Assembly (NCBI GenBank): GCA_963971535.1
Contig: OZ020593.1
Coordinates: 34,878,576 to 34,942,575 of the forward strand
Source: Notolepis coatsorum
Lineage: Eukaryota; Chordata; Actinopteri; Aulopiformes; Paralepididae
Length of the DNA: 64,000 nucleotides
Reading direction: 5' to 3'
Shown here: positions 34,159 to 43,741 of the stretch, in pieces
Numbering within the stretch: position 1 is the stretch's first letter
Layout of the letters: each line of letters starts with the position of its first letter
The notes under the pieces: model-generated
What the model saw: the letters and a program-made list of their open reading frames with translations, nothing else
The model's database searches: none
Told to the model about the DNA's origin: nothing
Translations under genes and position numbers: made by a program

Positions 34159-34752
34159 GTCAAATGTGCTGTGTGCATTTGATGGTTGTTGTATAGTGTT
34201 TATTGTTCGTTGAGCAGCCTGATGGCCTGGGGATAGAAGCTTCTTCTGAGTCTTTCTGTGCTCGCCTTGAGACTCCGGTATCGCTTGCCTGACCGCAGCA
34301 GTTCAAAGAGGCAGTTGTTCGGGTGGCTGGAGTCCTTGATGATTCTCTTAGCCTTACCCCTGCACCGCTTGTTGTAAATGTTCTGGAGGGTGGGGAGCCC
34401 CCCTCCAATTGTGCGTTCGGCTGAACGTGTCACTCTTTGTAGTCTGCTTCGGTCTTGTGCAGTGCTATTCCCAAACCAGGAGGTGATGTTGCCAGTCAGG
34501 ATGCTCTCTATTGTACATGAGTAGAAGTTCTTAAGGATCTTCTGACTGACTTGGAACTTCCTTAGGCGCCTGAGGAAGTAGAGGCGTTGTCGTGCCTTCT
34601 TCACAACACTGTCAATGTGTGTGGTCCATGTCAAGTCCTCGGATATGTGGGCTCCGAGGTACTTAAAGCTGTTCACTCTCTCAACCGGTGCCCCGTCGAT
34701 GCTGAGGGGAATGTAGTCCTTGACCCCCGACCTCCTGAAGTCCACAATTCAT
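34150..34752 (-). mobile_element. LINE family A fragment, minus strand
   Basis: It encodes the last 181 codons of the family A ORF2 (34200-34745, from [10 protein letters not shown] to IRLLNEQ), nearly identical to 13870-14428, plus about 45 bases of 3' UTR. The tail is missing, so both ends are truncated. Confidence 0.85.
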
Positions 34753-34805
34753 TGAGTTCATTATACATAGTCTGGTTTTGGAGATGTTTATGTCTGCCCC
34801 TCCTC

Positions 34806-34848
34806 ACTTTTGTGTGTGTGTCTGTGTGTCTGTGTGTCTGTGCTTGTC

Positions 34849-34900
<52 letters not shown>
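34806..34900. repeat. (TG)n microsatellite, interrupted
   Basis: A TG dinucleotide run with TC interruptions followed by a pure stretch. Confidence 0.9.
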
Positions 34901-34901
<1 letters not shown>

Positions 34902-35727
34902 GGGGGGGTGGGGAGGCCTCCGGATGTAGAGAGCCACAGGCAGCCTGAACTAAAAACCATCAACATAGCAAGTGAGATATCCACATTGATCCATCTGGAG
35001 ACACACTGTACCAAGTGGGAACTGTGCTCACATCTGTCTCTGTTCTCTTACTCCCTACCGCTGCTAAATCAACCTGACTGGTTGCAGAAGCACTGATTAT
35101 GCTGAAGTGAATGCTTTTCTCCTTACTATATTTATTAAATAGGCCACCCTGGCTGGGCCAGACTCATTGACAAAGTGGCTATTAACTTTATTTCAATCAT
35201 CTCACATGAGTCATGGTGCGTTCTCAGACCAAAGTGTCAACCGACCTCTGAAAATTTAAATGTATTTGCTAACGAGTAGCTTGTTAACCTGTGCTCCTAC
35301 GTGATAATACAGCCATATATCTATAGTCTGTGGGTTGTTGTGTGTCTATGTTAGCATATATGCGTGTGTATATTTTGCTGTGTTCATGTAAATGGACACT
35401 TTGTTGCACCCTTTTTCCCATGACTATTAGGAAGCAGATGCATGGGGAGGTGACACCCCGCCTATGGTGGAGTCTTGTATTATTTCTAGCCCCTGCAAGA
35501 AAAACAACATAAATCACTCCCCGAGAAGCTGCCATAAATATTAATTTCCAGTCAAGGTAAACGCCTCAGGGCAGGTAAACGCCTCAGGATTGTATTTGCG
35601 CTCCCTATTGAAAATGGACTAGCCAGTCACCAACACTTAAGTACAATTTATGCGCTCCCTCTCAGACCCTCTTTCTTTGTTTCCCTTTTAAAGAAACCCG
35701 CTCGCTCCGGGATGACTCCTGAAGAAC
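34901..35727. other. No gene; one minisatellite unit
   Basis: A single copy of the dispersed unit (gtgagatatccacattgat) lies at 34962-35004. No coding sequence is recognised in the rest. Confidence 0.5.
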
Positions 35728-35735
35728 ATGTAGGC

Positions 35736-36889
35736 CAGGGAGGAGCAACTGGCGGCCCGCGGGCCGCATGCGGCCCCAGGCCAATATTTATAAAAAATAA
35801 AATAAAATAATAATTTATTTAAAAAATAATTTGCATTAGACTAAGAGGTTGGCAGTCGACTATGGCTCCTTTCGATCGATTAGTCGACTATTCGACTAAT
35901 AGGGGTCAGCCCTAGTGTGGACATATTCAACACTGTTGAAAGTGCCGTGCAGCAATATGGGGGGTTTGATAAACTGTCCGCTGTTGTTACCAATGGAGCA
36001 CCCACAATGAAAGGAAAACACACAGGATTCGCCGGGCTTCTAAGGCAGAGTGGCGTTGAGTGTCCAATGCTGCACTGCATTATACATCAGGTAAGTTCGC
36101 TAACATAATTTCCATCTATTGTGGGTCACTAATAATCAGGGGTGCAGTGGTCATGGCACGCGGTACCACGCCGTCCCAGCATTTTTCTGAGCAGAAGTAC
36201 GCGCACGGATGTGCACGCGCGTGCACACAAAAATGAAACGTTATTTCATCTGATGCAGATCGCATCCACAAACATTGAAGTTGACATTCCTTCTATTGTG
36301 CGCCAACAGGAGAGACCACAAGTGTCTCATTAAAGACAGAACCATTATTGACCCACTGTGGGGAGGGTGAATGTCATGCCAGTTTGATAAAGGGTCAATG
36401 GGAGGCACTCAGGAATGTTTTGTTTAGTAGCAGGATAAAAGTTTATACATTTAACAAAATCATTTATTATTTCACTTTTGATTTACTGTTGTAGTGAAAT
36501 GCAGCAGGAATGCTGCTTTGTGTTTGTTGAGCAGTGGGCTTTAAGTTCATACATTTATTTGAATAGAAGCCTTAATTATAATTAGTCATTTTTGTATATA
36601 TTTGGGTTACACAGCAATACTTTCAAATTCAGCTGTATTTATAAATTCATAAAGTTGAAATTAAGCATTACTAAATGGAATAAAAACAAAGTTACAACAA
36701 ATTATAATAGTTCATGTGCCTTATTTATCACATCTGTGACTATTATGGGCTATTTGAGTGATGGGGTACTACTGGCGGGACTGCCGATAAACAATTGATT
36801 GATTGATTTTATTGTGGATTAGATGCGGCCCCCCAGATTGAGTGTGGAAATTTAGTGGCTCTCACCATATACAAAGTTGCCCACCCCTG
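35736..36889 (+). mobile_element. hAT nonautonomous element with 8-bp target duplication
   Basis: It starts cagggaggagcaactggc and ends agttgcccacccctg, a hAT inverted pair. Perfect 8-bp direct repeats atgtaggc lie at 35728-35735 and 36890-36897. The subterminal region contains gcggcccgcgggccgcatgc, typical of this hAT group. It holds one transposase exon remnant and a nested repeat end (ctattagtcgac-type sequence at about 35845-35914) resembling another hAT MITE. Confidence 0.85.
35917..36093 (+). pseudogene. hAT transposase exon remnant with splice donor
   Basis: The frame encodes FNTVESAVQQYGGFDKLS, then TNGAPTMKG and CPMLHCIIHQ. This is the catalytic-core region of GTF2IRD2/Charlie8-like hAT transposases; Asp in the usual TDGAP is replaced by Asn here. 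Similarity stops exactly at caggtaagt, a consensus donor, so this is a genuine exon edge. The rest of the gene is gone. Confidence 0.75.
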
Positions 36890-36897
36890 ATGTAGGC

Positions 36898-38159
36898 CTA
36901 CTAGGGTGTTGACTGTAATGCAAAGCAGGGTGACCCCCCCCCCCCCCCCCCCCCCCCCTAAGCAGGGAGATTTTCCCATCTCACACACAAATGCCAGGGC
37001 TAGTTTGTAGTTTGGGCTCTCGTGTCCCCTCCCGGTGGATTAGCTGTCATGTGCTGGAGGTTGAGGACGGGACAGGGACGGGGAGATGACAGGTGGGACA
37101 CAAGATGCTGACCAGGGGTTGAACCCGCAGACATGTGGTCAAATAAAGATGCATATATTAAATGGGAATGGGGTATTTATCTACACAGTATTCGCCCCCA
37201 ATTGCCATTGGCTTGTAACTCGGGAGCCTGGGAGATTGACAGCCCTGAAACTGTTATTCTCATGACAGTACAATGTCATGAGTCATGGGTTTCAGAATCC
37301 ACTTCGCTCGTCTTTGACAAATTGGAGGTTGCTGTACAGATGAATTACAATTTTCTGGGGATTTACCATATACTGTATCCACCAGCTGTTGTGACACAAG
37401 AAAGGACAATTCATAGCTTAAAGGTTTGTGAAGAAAGGCATTCAATATGGAATAAGATATATCCAGCATAAGAAAGTGTTTGTTTTAAGCTGTCTTGCTG
37501 TGCTGATAAAAGAGTATTCAAGGAATAATCAATAATAAAAACATAATAACAATAATTCAGCAAAACCCAAATGACTGCTCCCACAGTCTGTGTCTGTATT
37601 GCAATGCAGTCCGCTTGTTGAAGTGACATACTGTCCAATTGTGCCCTATAGCTGCAGACCAGCTACCTATTACAGTGGAGGTTTCTCTATGACAACACGT
37701 GAAACACAAATTCACTCATAATTCATAATTATTATTAATTTACATATACCTATATATATAAAAAAAAAAAAAAAAACTATATATATATATATATTTTTTT
37801 TTAATTATTATTATTATTATTTTTTTATTATAAATGTTTTCCTCTGTAAAAAAAATGCCAGTGATTTTTTTTTTCTTCAAAAATGGCCAAAATGTACAGC
37901 TCTGAGCAGGCCTGCACTGCAGTATTGCCTGCAGTAATTATTCGTGAAGAAAACTTCACAGGTGTGACCCATTGTTAAATAAATAATAAATAACAGCGAA
38001 TCAAAATAGGCTATTAACTTCATCTAAGCACGGTCTGTGCAGTTAAACTCTTGCCATTGAATGGAGGATTGATTGATTGACAGCCCTTGACATCCAATAC
38101 ACGGAGGTTGAATATGATTGGCAGCCTTGCAAATCCAATCAGAGATTTCTGCATTGCAA
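36898..38159. other. No gene; poly-C tract and AT-rich low complexity
   Basis: A C run of about 22 bases lies at 36937-36958. A/T homopolymer and TTA-rich sequence lies at 37755-37835. No conserved coding sequence is recognised. Confidence 0.5.
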
Positions 38160-38408
38160 AGTCAAAATGGGTCCAGCTGCATGTGAGGAGGATAGGTTTA
38201 GCTCGGGCCAATCTCAAGTTTCTCAAGTTTCTTTATTAGTTGTCATACAGAAGTACAGAATACTTTTATACAAAATGTAACATAAAAAAGCATTTTGTAT
38301 AAAAGTATTCTGTACTTCTGTATGACAAATAATAAAGAAACTTGAGAAACTTGAGATTGGCCCGAGCTAAACCTATCCTCCTCACATGCAGCTGGACCCA
38401 TTTTGACT
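38160..38408. repeat. Near-perfect 118-bp-arm palindrome
   Basis: The left arm (38160-38277) and right arm (38291-38408) are reverse complements with a single mismatch, separated by 13 bases (taacataaaaaag). The inner part of each arm is a LINE family A 3' tail. The outer about 45 bases (ggtccagctgcatgtgagg and so on) are not LINE, so flanking DNA is included in the inversion. Confidence 0.95.
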
Positions 38409-38535
38409 ATGTGAAAGTTGAGACTATGAGAAAGTTGTTGTTTAGTAGTTAGTAAGCTGTACAGCTATAACAAGTCAGGCTAAATTAAACTTTGCACCAA
38501 CATTAGGACCGAAGTATAAACCAGCAACTGAGCAA

Positions 38536-38574
38536 CATGAAGAAGTGGATTTATGCATCTGGATCAGAAAAAAC
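38536..38574 (+). CDS. Possible short first exon
   Basis: The frame ATG AAG AAG TGG ATT TAT (MKKWIYASGSEK) ends at a consensus donor, gtaagt, near 38574. Short first exons with an MKKW-like start occur in some hAT transposase genes. No following exon is visible. Weak evidence. Confidence 0.25.
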
Positions 38575-38667
38575 GTAAGTAGGCTACAGTGCTTGTATGC
38601 TAACAGTAGCTAGGCAGCTTAGCCTACATCACAATGATAATCACCAAGCTAACTTACTGTACACACT

Positions 38668-38750
38668 GTAGGGCTGGGCAATTAATCGAAACAGAATCGC
38701 GATATCGATTCATAGACCTATGCAATCTAATTTCTAAGTTATGACTATTT
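38668..38750. mobile_element. hAT-like terminus
   Basis: The sequence tagggctgggcaattaatcg matches the common CAGGGCTGGGCAAT-type hAT MITE end and continues with the usual tcgcgatatcgat. The rest is cut off by the T tract and LINE C copy. Confidence 0.45.
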
Positions 38751-38789
38751 TCTTTTATTAAAAAAAAACGTTTTTTTTTTTTTTTTTAT

Positions 38790-39290
38790 TATTTTATCTG
38801 GGTTGAACATGATTTGTGGAACTCCCTCTGGTGTTGTGGTCGTGGTATTCACTGACCTTTGGGAAGTATTTCGACATGCACATGGGTATCTTAGTGGTGT
38901 AGTGTATCTTGTAGACCAGGCCCATTGCAAGTTGCTGTACTCTGTCGTCTACTCTAAGCCATCCTAGGTTATCAAAGTGGACAGGGGTGAGGTGGGTTTT
39001 AGGAGTAAGGTCAAGCAGTAGTCTGACCAGTTTGTTTTGTGATGTTTGTAATCTTGTTTTTAGTGCCTTTGAGGTGCTTTGGTACCATGAGGTGCAAGCA
39101 TAGTCGTAGTACCCTTGAATGAGTGCTCCTGTTAGAGTCTTCAAGGTATTCTTGTTTACCAGAGAGGAGATCCGGTACAGGAATCTAGTTCGTTGGTTGA
39201 CTTAGTTTTATTACATTGGATCCCATTTTGTCACAGGAAAGATTTGCCTCTATAGGATGGAACCCAGGTAGGTAATTTCATCTTTCCTTT
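38790..39290 (-). pseudogene. LINE family C reverse transcriptase, C-terminal part
   Basis: The minus strand encodes TLTGALIQGYYDYACTSWYQ, LQTSQNKLVRLLLDLTP, HFDNLGWLRVDDRVQQLA and NTRGSSTNHV. It matches 33390-33740 but without the latter's frameshift. The 3' end is an A tract (T run at 38770-38787 on the plus strand). Confidence 0.8.
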
Positions 39291-39645
39291 TAAGATAAGA
39301 TAAGATATTCCTTTATTGATCCCCTTGGGGAAATTCAGGCATCATAGCAGCATGGGGGAAGGGGGGGGTACAGGTAGTGAAAACAACACAAGCAGTGTAA
39401 ACAAATAGGTCAATATAATTTACTATCTAACTAACTGAAATATACATTATTCGTTATTCACAGTATCCACATAAGGTGCAGTATGCATAAGGTAGTGTTA
39501 TTGTCCTACTTGGGTTCCTATTAGTTCTAGGTCGATGTCTGGCAGCAGTCGCTGCCCACTGTTGTGGAGCCTGATGGCCACTGGTATGAAGGACTGTCCG
39601 AGGCGGTTAGTTGAGTGTCGGGGGGGTATGAGTATGTGGCTTCCT
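39291..39645 (-). mobile_element. LINE 3' end, third L2-like family
   Basis: The tail is taagataagataagatattc with reversed AATAAAGG. On the minus strand near 39560-39600 the frame QSFIPVAIRLHNSGQR then LLPDIDLE is a LINE ORF2 C terminus. Only the last about 40 codons and the 3' UTR remain. Confidence 0.75.
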
Positions 39646-39654
39646 TGTCACCTT

Positions 39655-39850
39655 CACCTAATTATGTTTTGATCTGGTCAGGTGCGCTGTCACCTAAAAT
39701 GTTTTGATCTGATCAGGTGCGCTGTCACCTAATATGTTTTGATCTGGTCAGGTGCGCTGTCACCTAATATGATTTCATCTGGTCAGGTGCGCTGTCACCT
39801 AATATGTTTTCATCTGGTCAAGTCCGCTGTCACCTAATGTTAATATGTTT
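39655..39850. repeat. 35-bp minisatellite, about 5 copies
   Basis: The unit is approximately cacctaatatgttttgatct followed by ggtcaggtgcgctgt, with small substitutions. The last copy is interrupted. Confidence 0.9.
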
Positions 39851-40039
39851 TCATCTGTGTCCACTGACACACAGTGGGGGATGTTTTAAAAATATTATTT
39901 AATATATAATATAATATAATAATTTGTGCTTCACCTAAAAATTTGGTCAGCAGCCTCCACTGACCTATTACCATATCTTTTCTTGACTTTTGAAATTGCT
40001 GATCCTACTTTCTTTTTTTAGATATATATATAAATATGC

Positions 40040-40315
40040 GCATGACCTAGCCTTGATAGGGTATTTAAAATCTGACGACACTGCCCTTGTGGGCTTTGGA
40101 AAGGACAGAATACATTTATGCAATGGTGTAACAAACACTGTAACAAACTCCAAGTGAAAAGCAGAGATGTTGGTAGATTTTAGACAAAATAAATCAGAGG
40201 TTCCACTCACAATTGTCTCACAAACACTTATCTGTGAAAATTAACAATAGGTTGAAGTTAAATTACTGTGCATTATCAAAGGTCAAGAAAATGCAACAGA
40301 GAATGAAAGCATTTT
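40040..40315 (+). pseudogene. Degenerate LINE reverse transcriptase fragment
   Basis: In shifting frames, KSDDTALVGFGKD is the catalytic Asp-Asp block. Further on, a diverged MLVDFR-like stretch (gttggtagattttagacaaa) and EVPLTIVSQT match the sequence after the palm. Several frameshifts and stops are present. Confidence 0.55.
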
Positions 40316-40470
40316 AACATTGATAACCATATCTTGCAACTGTTTTAAAAGTCAGTTGTACAAAGTGTTTTATCTTTGTACAACTGATGTGCGTTTTGTG
40401 AAAATATGCATGTCCGGGATAAATCGTGTGATTAAGACGGAGAGTGTTAACATTGGTTGTGATCTGACGT

Positions 40471-40756
40471 CTCAGAATGGGCATTTGTAATACCCCCCTC
40501 TCCTTGTGAGATTGCCACAAGATTGGCCAAGGCGATCCGGACAGCAGCTTATCATGTCCCCGTACCACACCATAATGTTGGTCTGGTGTCAGCAGCAGAG
40601 TGGAGAGCTTCACCGTAATGACCCTGTTGACAACTGGGGCAATGAGATGAGGGGGAGAAAAACAAATTCAGCAGAGCCCATGGCCACGGGCTGTGTGCTT
40701 GGGTTGTCGCAGGGCTTCAGTGAGGACCACAGCGGGCATAGTGCCTGCCTGGAGGC
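40471..40756. repeat. Inverted repeat, left arm
   Basis: This 286-bp arm is the reverse complement of 41456-41746 with one 5-bp indel and few other differences. Both arms show the same fortuitous ORF (MRLPQDWPRRSG) on opposite strands. Confidence 0.95.
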
Positions 40757-41455
40757 TCCATGACTCTTTTGAGATTCCAACAAATCAACAGGTCAAGTGG
40801 TCGATTTATCAACAAAAGATCACTAACGCCAGGTTCCACATGTCTTTTGTCACCACAGTAATTGAATGAGAGCATTAGTCCCTCTGCAAGAAGTCATGTG
40901 TAGTTAGTGTAAGGGATTATTGTAAATGTCATTGATCATCATTATATATTGTTAGTATTTTGATTAAAAGTAAACATTGGCAACATCCTAGACCTGTCCC
41001 TATGCAGTGGTCTGGCATGTCTCGTCTATGACCTCACCCTTACCCCCACCCCCCCGCCGCCCCGATGCTGCCGTATGTCCCTAACAGACACATTCAAGTA
41101 AGAAAAAAAACATGCTTCGTAAGGCCCCCAATTAAAGTCGGTCGGTGCACACGGATGTGACTGTCAGGCTGGGGAGGCAGCCATAGAAGGGAAATGGCAA
41201 CCGCAGCATCACTGCATCAATTTGCTAGAATTGAGCGGTGGTTCGCCTGGTGCTACAGGGATTTCTTCCACTAGTAAAAGGTTTTTGAACCTGGGCTCAT
41301 GGAGAGCCCTTCGCATACTGGGTCATGTCTAGGGGAGGGGGGGGGGGGGGGGGGGGGGTCCCTCAGATGTGGAGTGGCTCTCTCACTCTCACTCTCACCA
41401 CCATGTGCCCACACAGATTTGGAGTTGGTTCACAAAAGCAGAAGGGGATGTATTC
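40757..41455. other. Spacer between inverted arms; no gene
   Basis: 699 bp without recognised coding. It includes C-rich DNA near 41045 and a G run of about 22 bases near 41337-41358. Confidence 0.5.
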
Positions 41456-41746
41456 GCCTCCAGGCAGGCACTATGCCCGCAGCGCTGTGGTCCTCACTGA
41501 AGCCCTGCGACAACCCAAGCACACAGCCCGTGGCCATGGGCTCTGCTGAATTTGTTTTTCTCCCCCTCATCTCATTGCCCCAGTTGTCAACAGGGTCATT
41601 ACGGTGAAGCTCTCCACTCTGCTGCTGACACCAGACCAACATTATGGTGTGGTACGGGGACATGATAAGCTGCTGTCCGGATCGCCTTGGCCAATCTTGT
41701 GGCAATCTCACAAGGAGAGGGGGGTATTACAAATGCCCATTCTGAG
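41456..41746. repeat. Inverted repeat, right arm
   Basis: A 291-bp partner of 40471-40756. Its outer end overlaps the first unit of the 45-bp tandem repeat and lies just beyond the copia integrase remnant. Confidence 0.95.
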
Positions 41747-41873
41747 AGAGCCGCTCCTGGTCTTGTCCCTGAGAGGCAGAGACATTCTGAGAGAGACACT
41801 CGTAGTCTGGCCCCTGAGAGGCAGAACAATTCTGAGAGAGACACTCGTAGTCTGGCCCCTGAGAGGCAGAGAC
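41739..41873. repeat. 45-bp tandem repeat, 3 copies
   Basis: Units at 41739-41783, 41784-41828 and 41829-41873 each begin attctgagagag and contain cctgagaggcaga. Units 2 and 3 are nearly identical; unit 1 is diverged. The period is a multiple of three, so a reading frame passes through as a 15-residue repeat. Confidence 0.9.
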
Positions 41874-41889
41874 AGAGACATAGGCTCTT

Positions 41890-42158
41890 AGGTAAGTTAC
41901 TATCTACTAGCTTACACCTAGCCATTTCGAAAAGTGTGCGCCATTCCCTCTCTGCCACCCCGTTCTGGTGTGGGGGATATGGACGTGACGTCTCGTGTCT
42001 TATCTTGTACCTTCTCAACAGTGATTGGAACTCTCTGTTTGTGAACTCGGTTTCGGACCTCAAGCATCCTACGTTACCATAAGGGGCTACGTCTGCCAGG
42101 AATTTCTCCGTGGCCTAGAGTGTGTCACTCTTTGCTTTGAGAACGTAAACAAACACTG
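41890..42158 (-). pseudogene. Copia integrase core, distal part
   Basis: The minus strand encodes [23 protein letters not shown], then [20 protein letters not shown] and HQNGVAEREWRTLFEMAR, the DDE integrase core of Ty1/copia Pol. It contains the catalytic Glu-type block HQNGVAERE. A TAG interrupts KSDTL-ATEK. The reading frame runs into the 45-bp repeat. It is the downstream half of the integrase split by the LINE insertion. Confidence 0.8.
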
Positions 42159-42160
42159 CC

Positions 42161-42937
42161 CCTGTGACCTCTGCCAGTGGGTCTTGGACTTCCTGACGGG
42201 CAGACCCCAGGTGGTAAGAGCAGGCAACTGCACCTCCTCATCCATCACGCTCAACATAGGGGCCCCCCAGGGCTGTGTTCTGAGCCCCCTCCTCTACTCC
42301 CTGTACACACATGACTGCGTGGCACAGCGGAACAACAACACAATCATCAAATTTGCTGATGACACAGTAGTGGTGGGCCTGATCTCTGCCAACGACGAGA
42401 GGGCCTACCTGGAAGAGGTAGAGAATCTGTCACAGTGGTGTCAGGAGAACTGCCTCTCCCTGAACGTCAGCAAAACAAAAGAGATGATTGTGGACTTCAG
42501 GAGGTCGGGGGTCAAGGACTACAGCCCCCTCAGCATCGACGGGGCACCGGTTGAGAGAGTGAACAGTTTCAAATACCTCAGAGCCCACATATCCGAGGAC
42601 TTGACATGGACCACACGCATTGACTGTAAATTGTACCTAAATTGCACCTCATCCCATTTCTGCCTTGCACTATATAGTATTGTATATTAGTACACTGCAT
42701 AGTATTGTATATTATATGGTAACTCAGTTACGTCTATTCTGCATCGAACATTGTACATATGTCTATACTGAACACTGTGACCTCATTTTTTTACTTCTAA
42801 TTTACATGCTATACTATGTTATTTTATTTCATACTTATCTTGTCTTGCACAGTCTCTGGAGCGTAACAGTAAGAAGCATTTTGTATAAAAGTATTCTGTA
42901 CTTCTGTATGACAACTATTAAAGAAACTTGAAACTTG
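42161..42937 (+). mobile_element. LINE family A insertion within copia, internally deleted
   Basis: Positions 42161-42625 match 13556-14011 of family A ([12 protein letters not shown] to [10 protein letters not shown]). The sequence then jumps to 3' UTR matching 14598-14902 and the aaacttgaaacttg tail. About 585 bp between TTGAC and GTGAATTG-like joints is absent. It lies in opposite orientation to copia. Confidence 0.85.
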
Positions 42938-42939
42938 AA

Positions 42940-43570
42940 CTTGTGCACACATCTGTAAAAGACTGTACATATCTAAAGCCTCCTATGGACTCGTTGCTTA
43001 CTGGGCCGGCTAGGTCCGTGTCAACTAATGCAAGTGGTACCCTTACTTTTTCTGTGGGATTTCTGTACCTCGGTTGAGTAAACTTCCCCATTTTGCACAC
43101 TGCACAATTTTTGTCAGGTCTACGCTTTTCACCTTCAATGTGCATGCCTTCTGTCACTACTTGCAGTTTCAGTAAATCCTCGTAATTACAATGACCCATA
43201 ATCTCGTGCCATGTCTGAATATCGTGACTGGCCGTCACGCTACACATATCATTATTATCATTACACTTGTCGTTGTCATTACACTCCGTTTGCAGATAAT
43301 ATATTCTCTGGTACAGTACATCTTTATGTCAAACCGTGTACCGTCAGGTTCTACAAGAACATTTGTACCTTTATCGAAGAATACCTTGGCACCGCTTGCA
43401 GTAGCAGCTATTACAGAGAATAGTCCTTGTGGGAACGATGGTACGTAGAGAGCGTTCTTTAACGTCACCGTACGCCGGCGCCCCTTACTGTCCGTGAGGC
43501 ATACCTGTGCGTCTCCTCTCTCTTGCGCCAATCCGTAGGTGCGTCTCCCGTCTGCCAGCTCCATGCTGTG
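42940..43570 (-). pseudogene. Copia protease/pre-integrase and integrase N-terminal region
   Basis: The frame 43564-43235 has MELADGRRTYG, LKNALYVPSFPQGLFSV and FFDKGTNVL, the region after the protease. The frame 43247-42930 has the zinc-binding pre-integrase pattern (TWHEIMGHCNYEDLLKL ... CAVCKMGKFTQ) and DTDLAGPV, with the first integrase Asp. A frameshift near 43245 separates the two. The integrase continues at 42158 beyond the LINE. Confidence 0.85.
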
Positions 43571-43741
43571 CCTCTCCGGGTGGAAAGTGTCGTCAAAGTT
43601 CTTGAACCGACTCCTGTCGTTGATGACATGGGACGACGCACCTGTGTCCCCGATCAGTCCCCTTCTCTGGGCTCGCTGCAGCTGGGCCGGCCTGGCGATG
43701 CACGCCGTCCGCGCCCCTTAAAGCGCAGTCTTCTTGTCCCA

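Noticed and set aside
34673-35096. ORFs with His-Thr or Cys-Val repeats
   Set aside because: They are readings of the (TG)n tract joined to shadows of the LINE A fragment.
39655-39850. CRISPR array
   Set aside because: The 35-bp units are contiguous without distinct spacers; it is a minisatellite.
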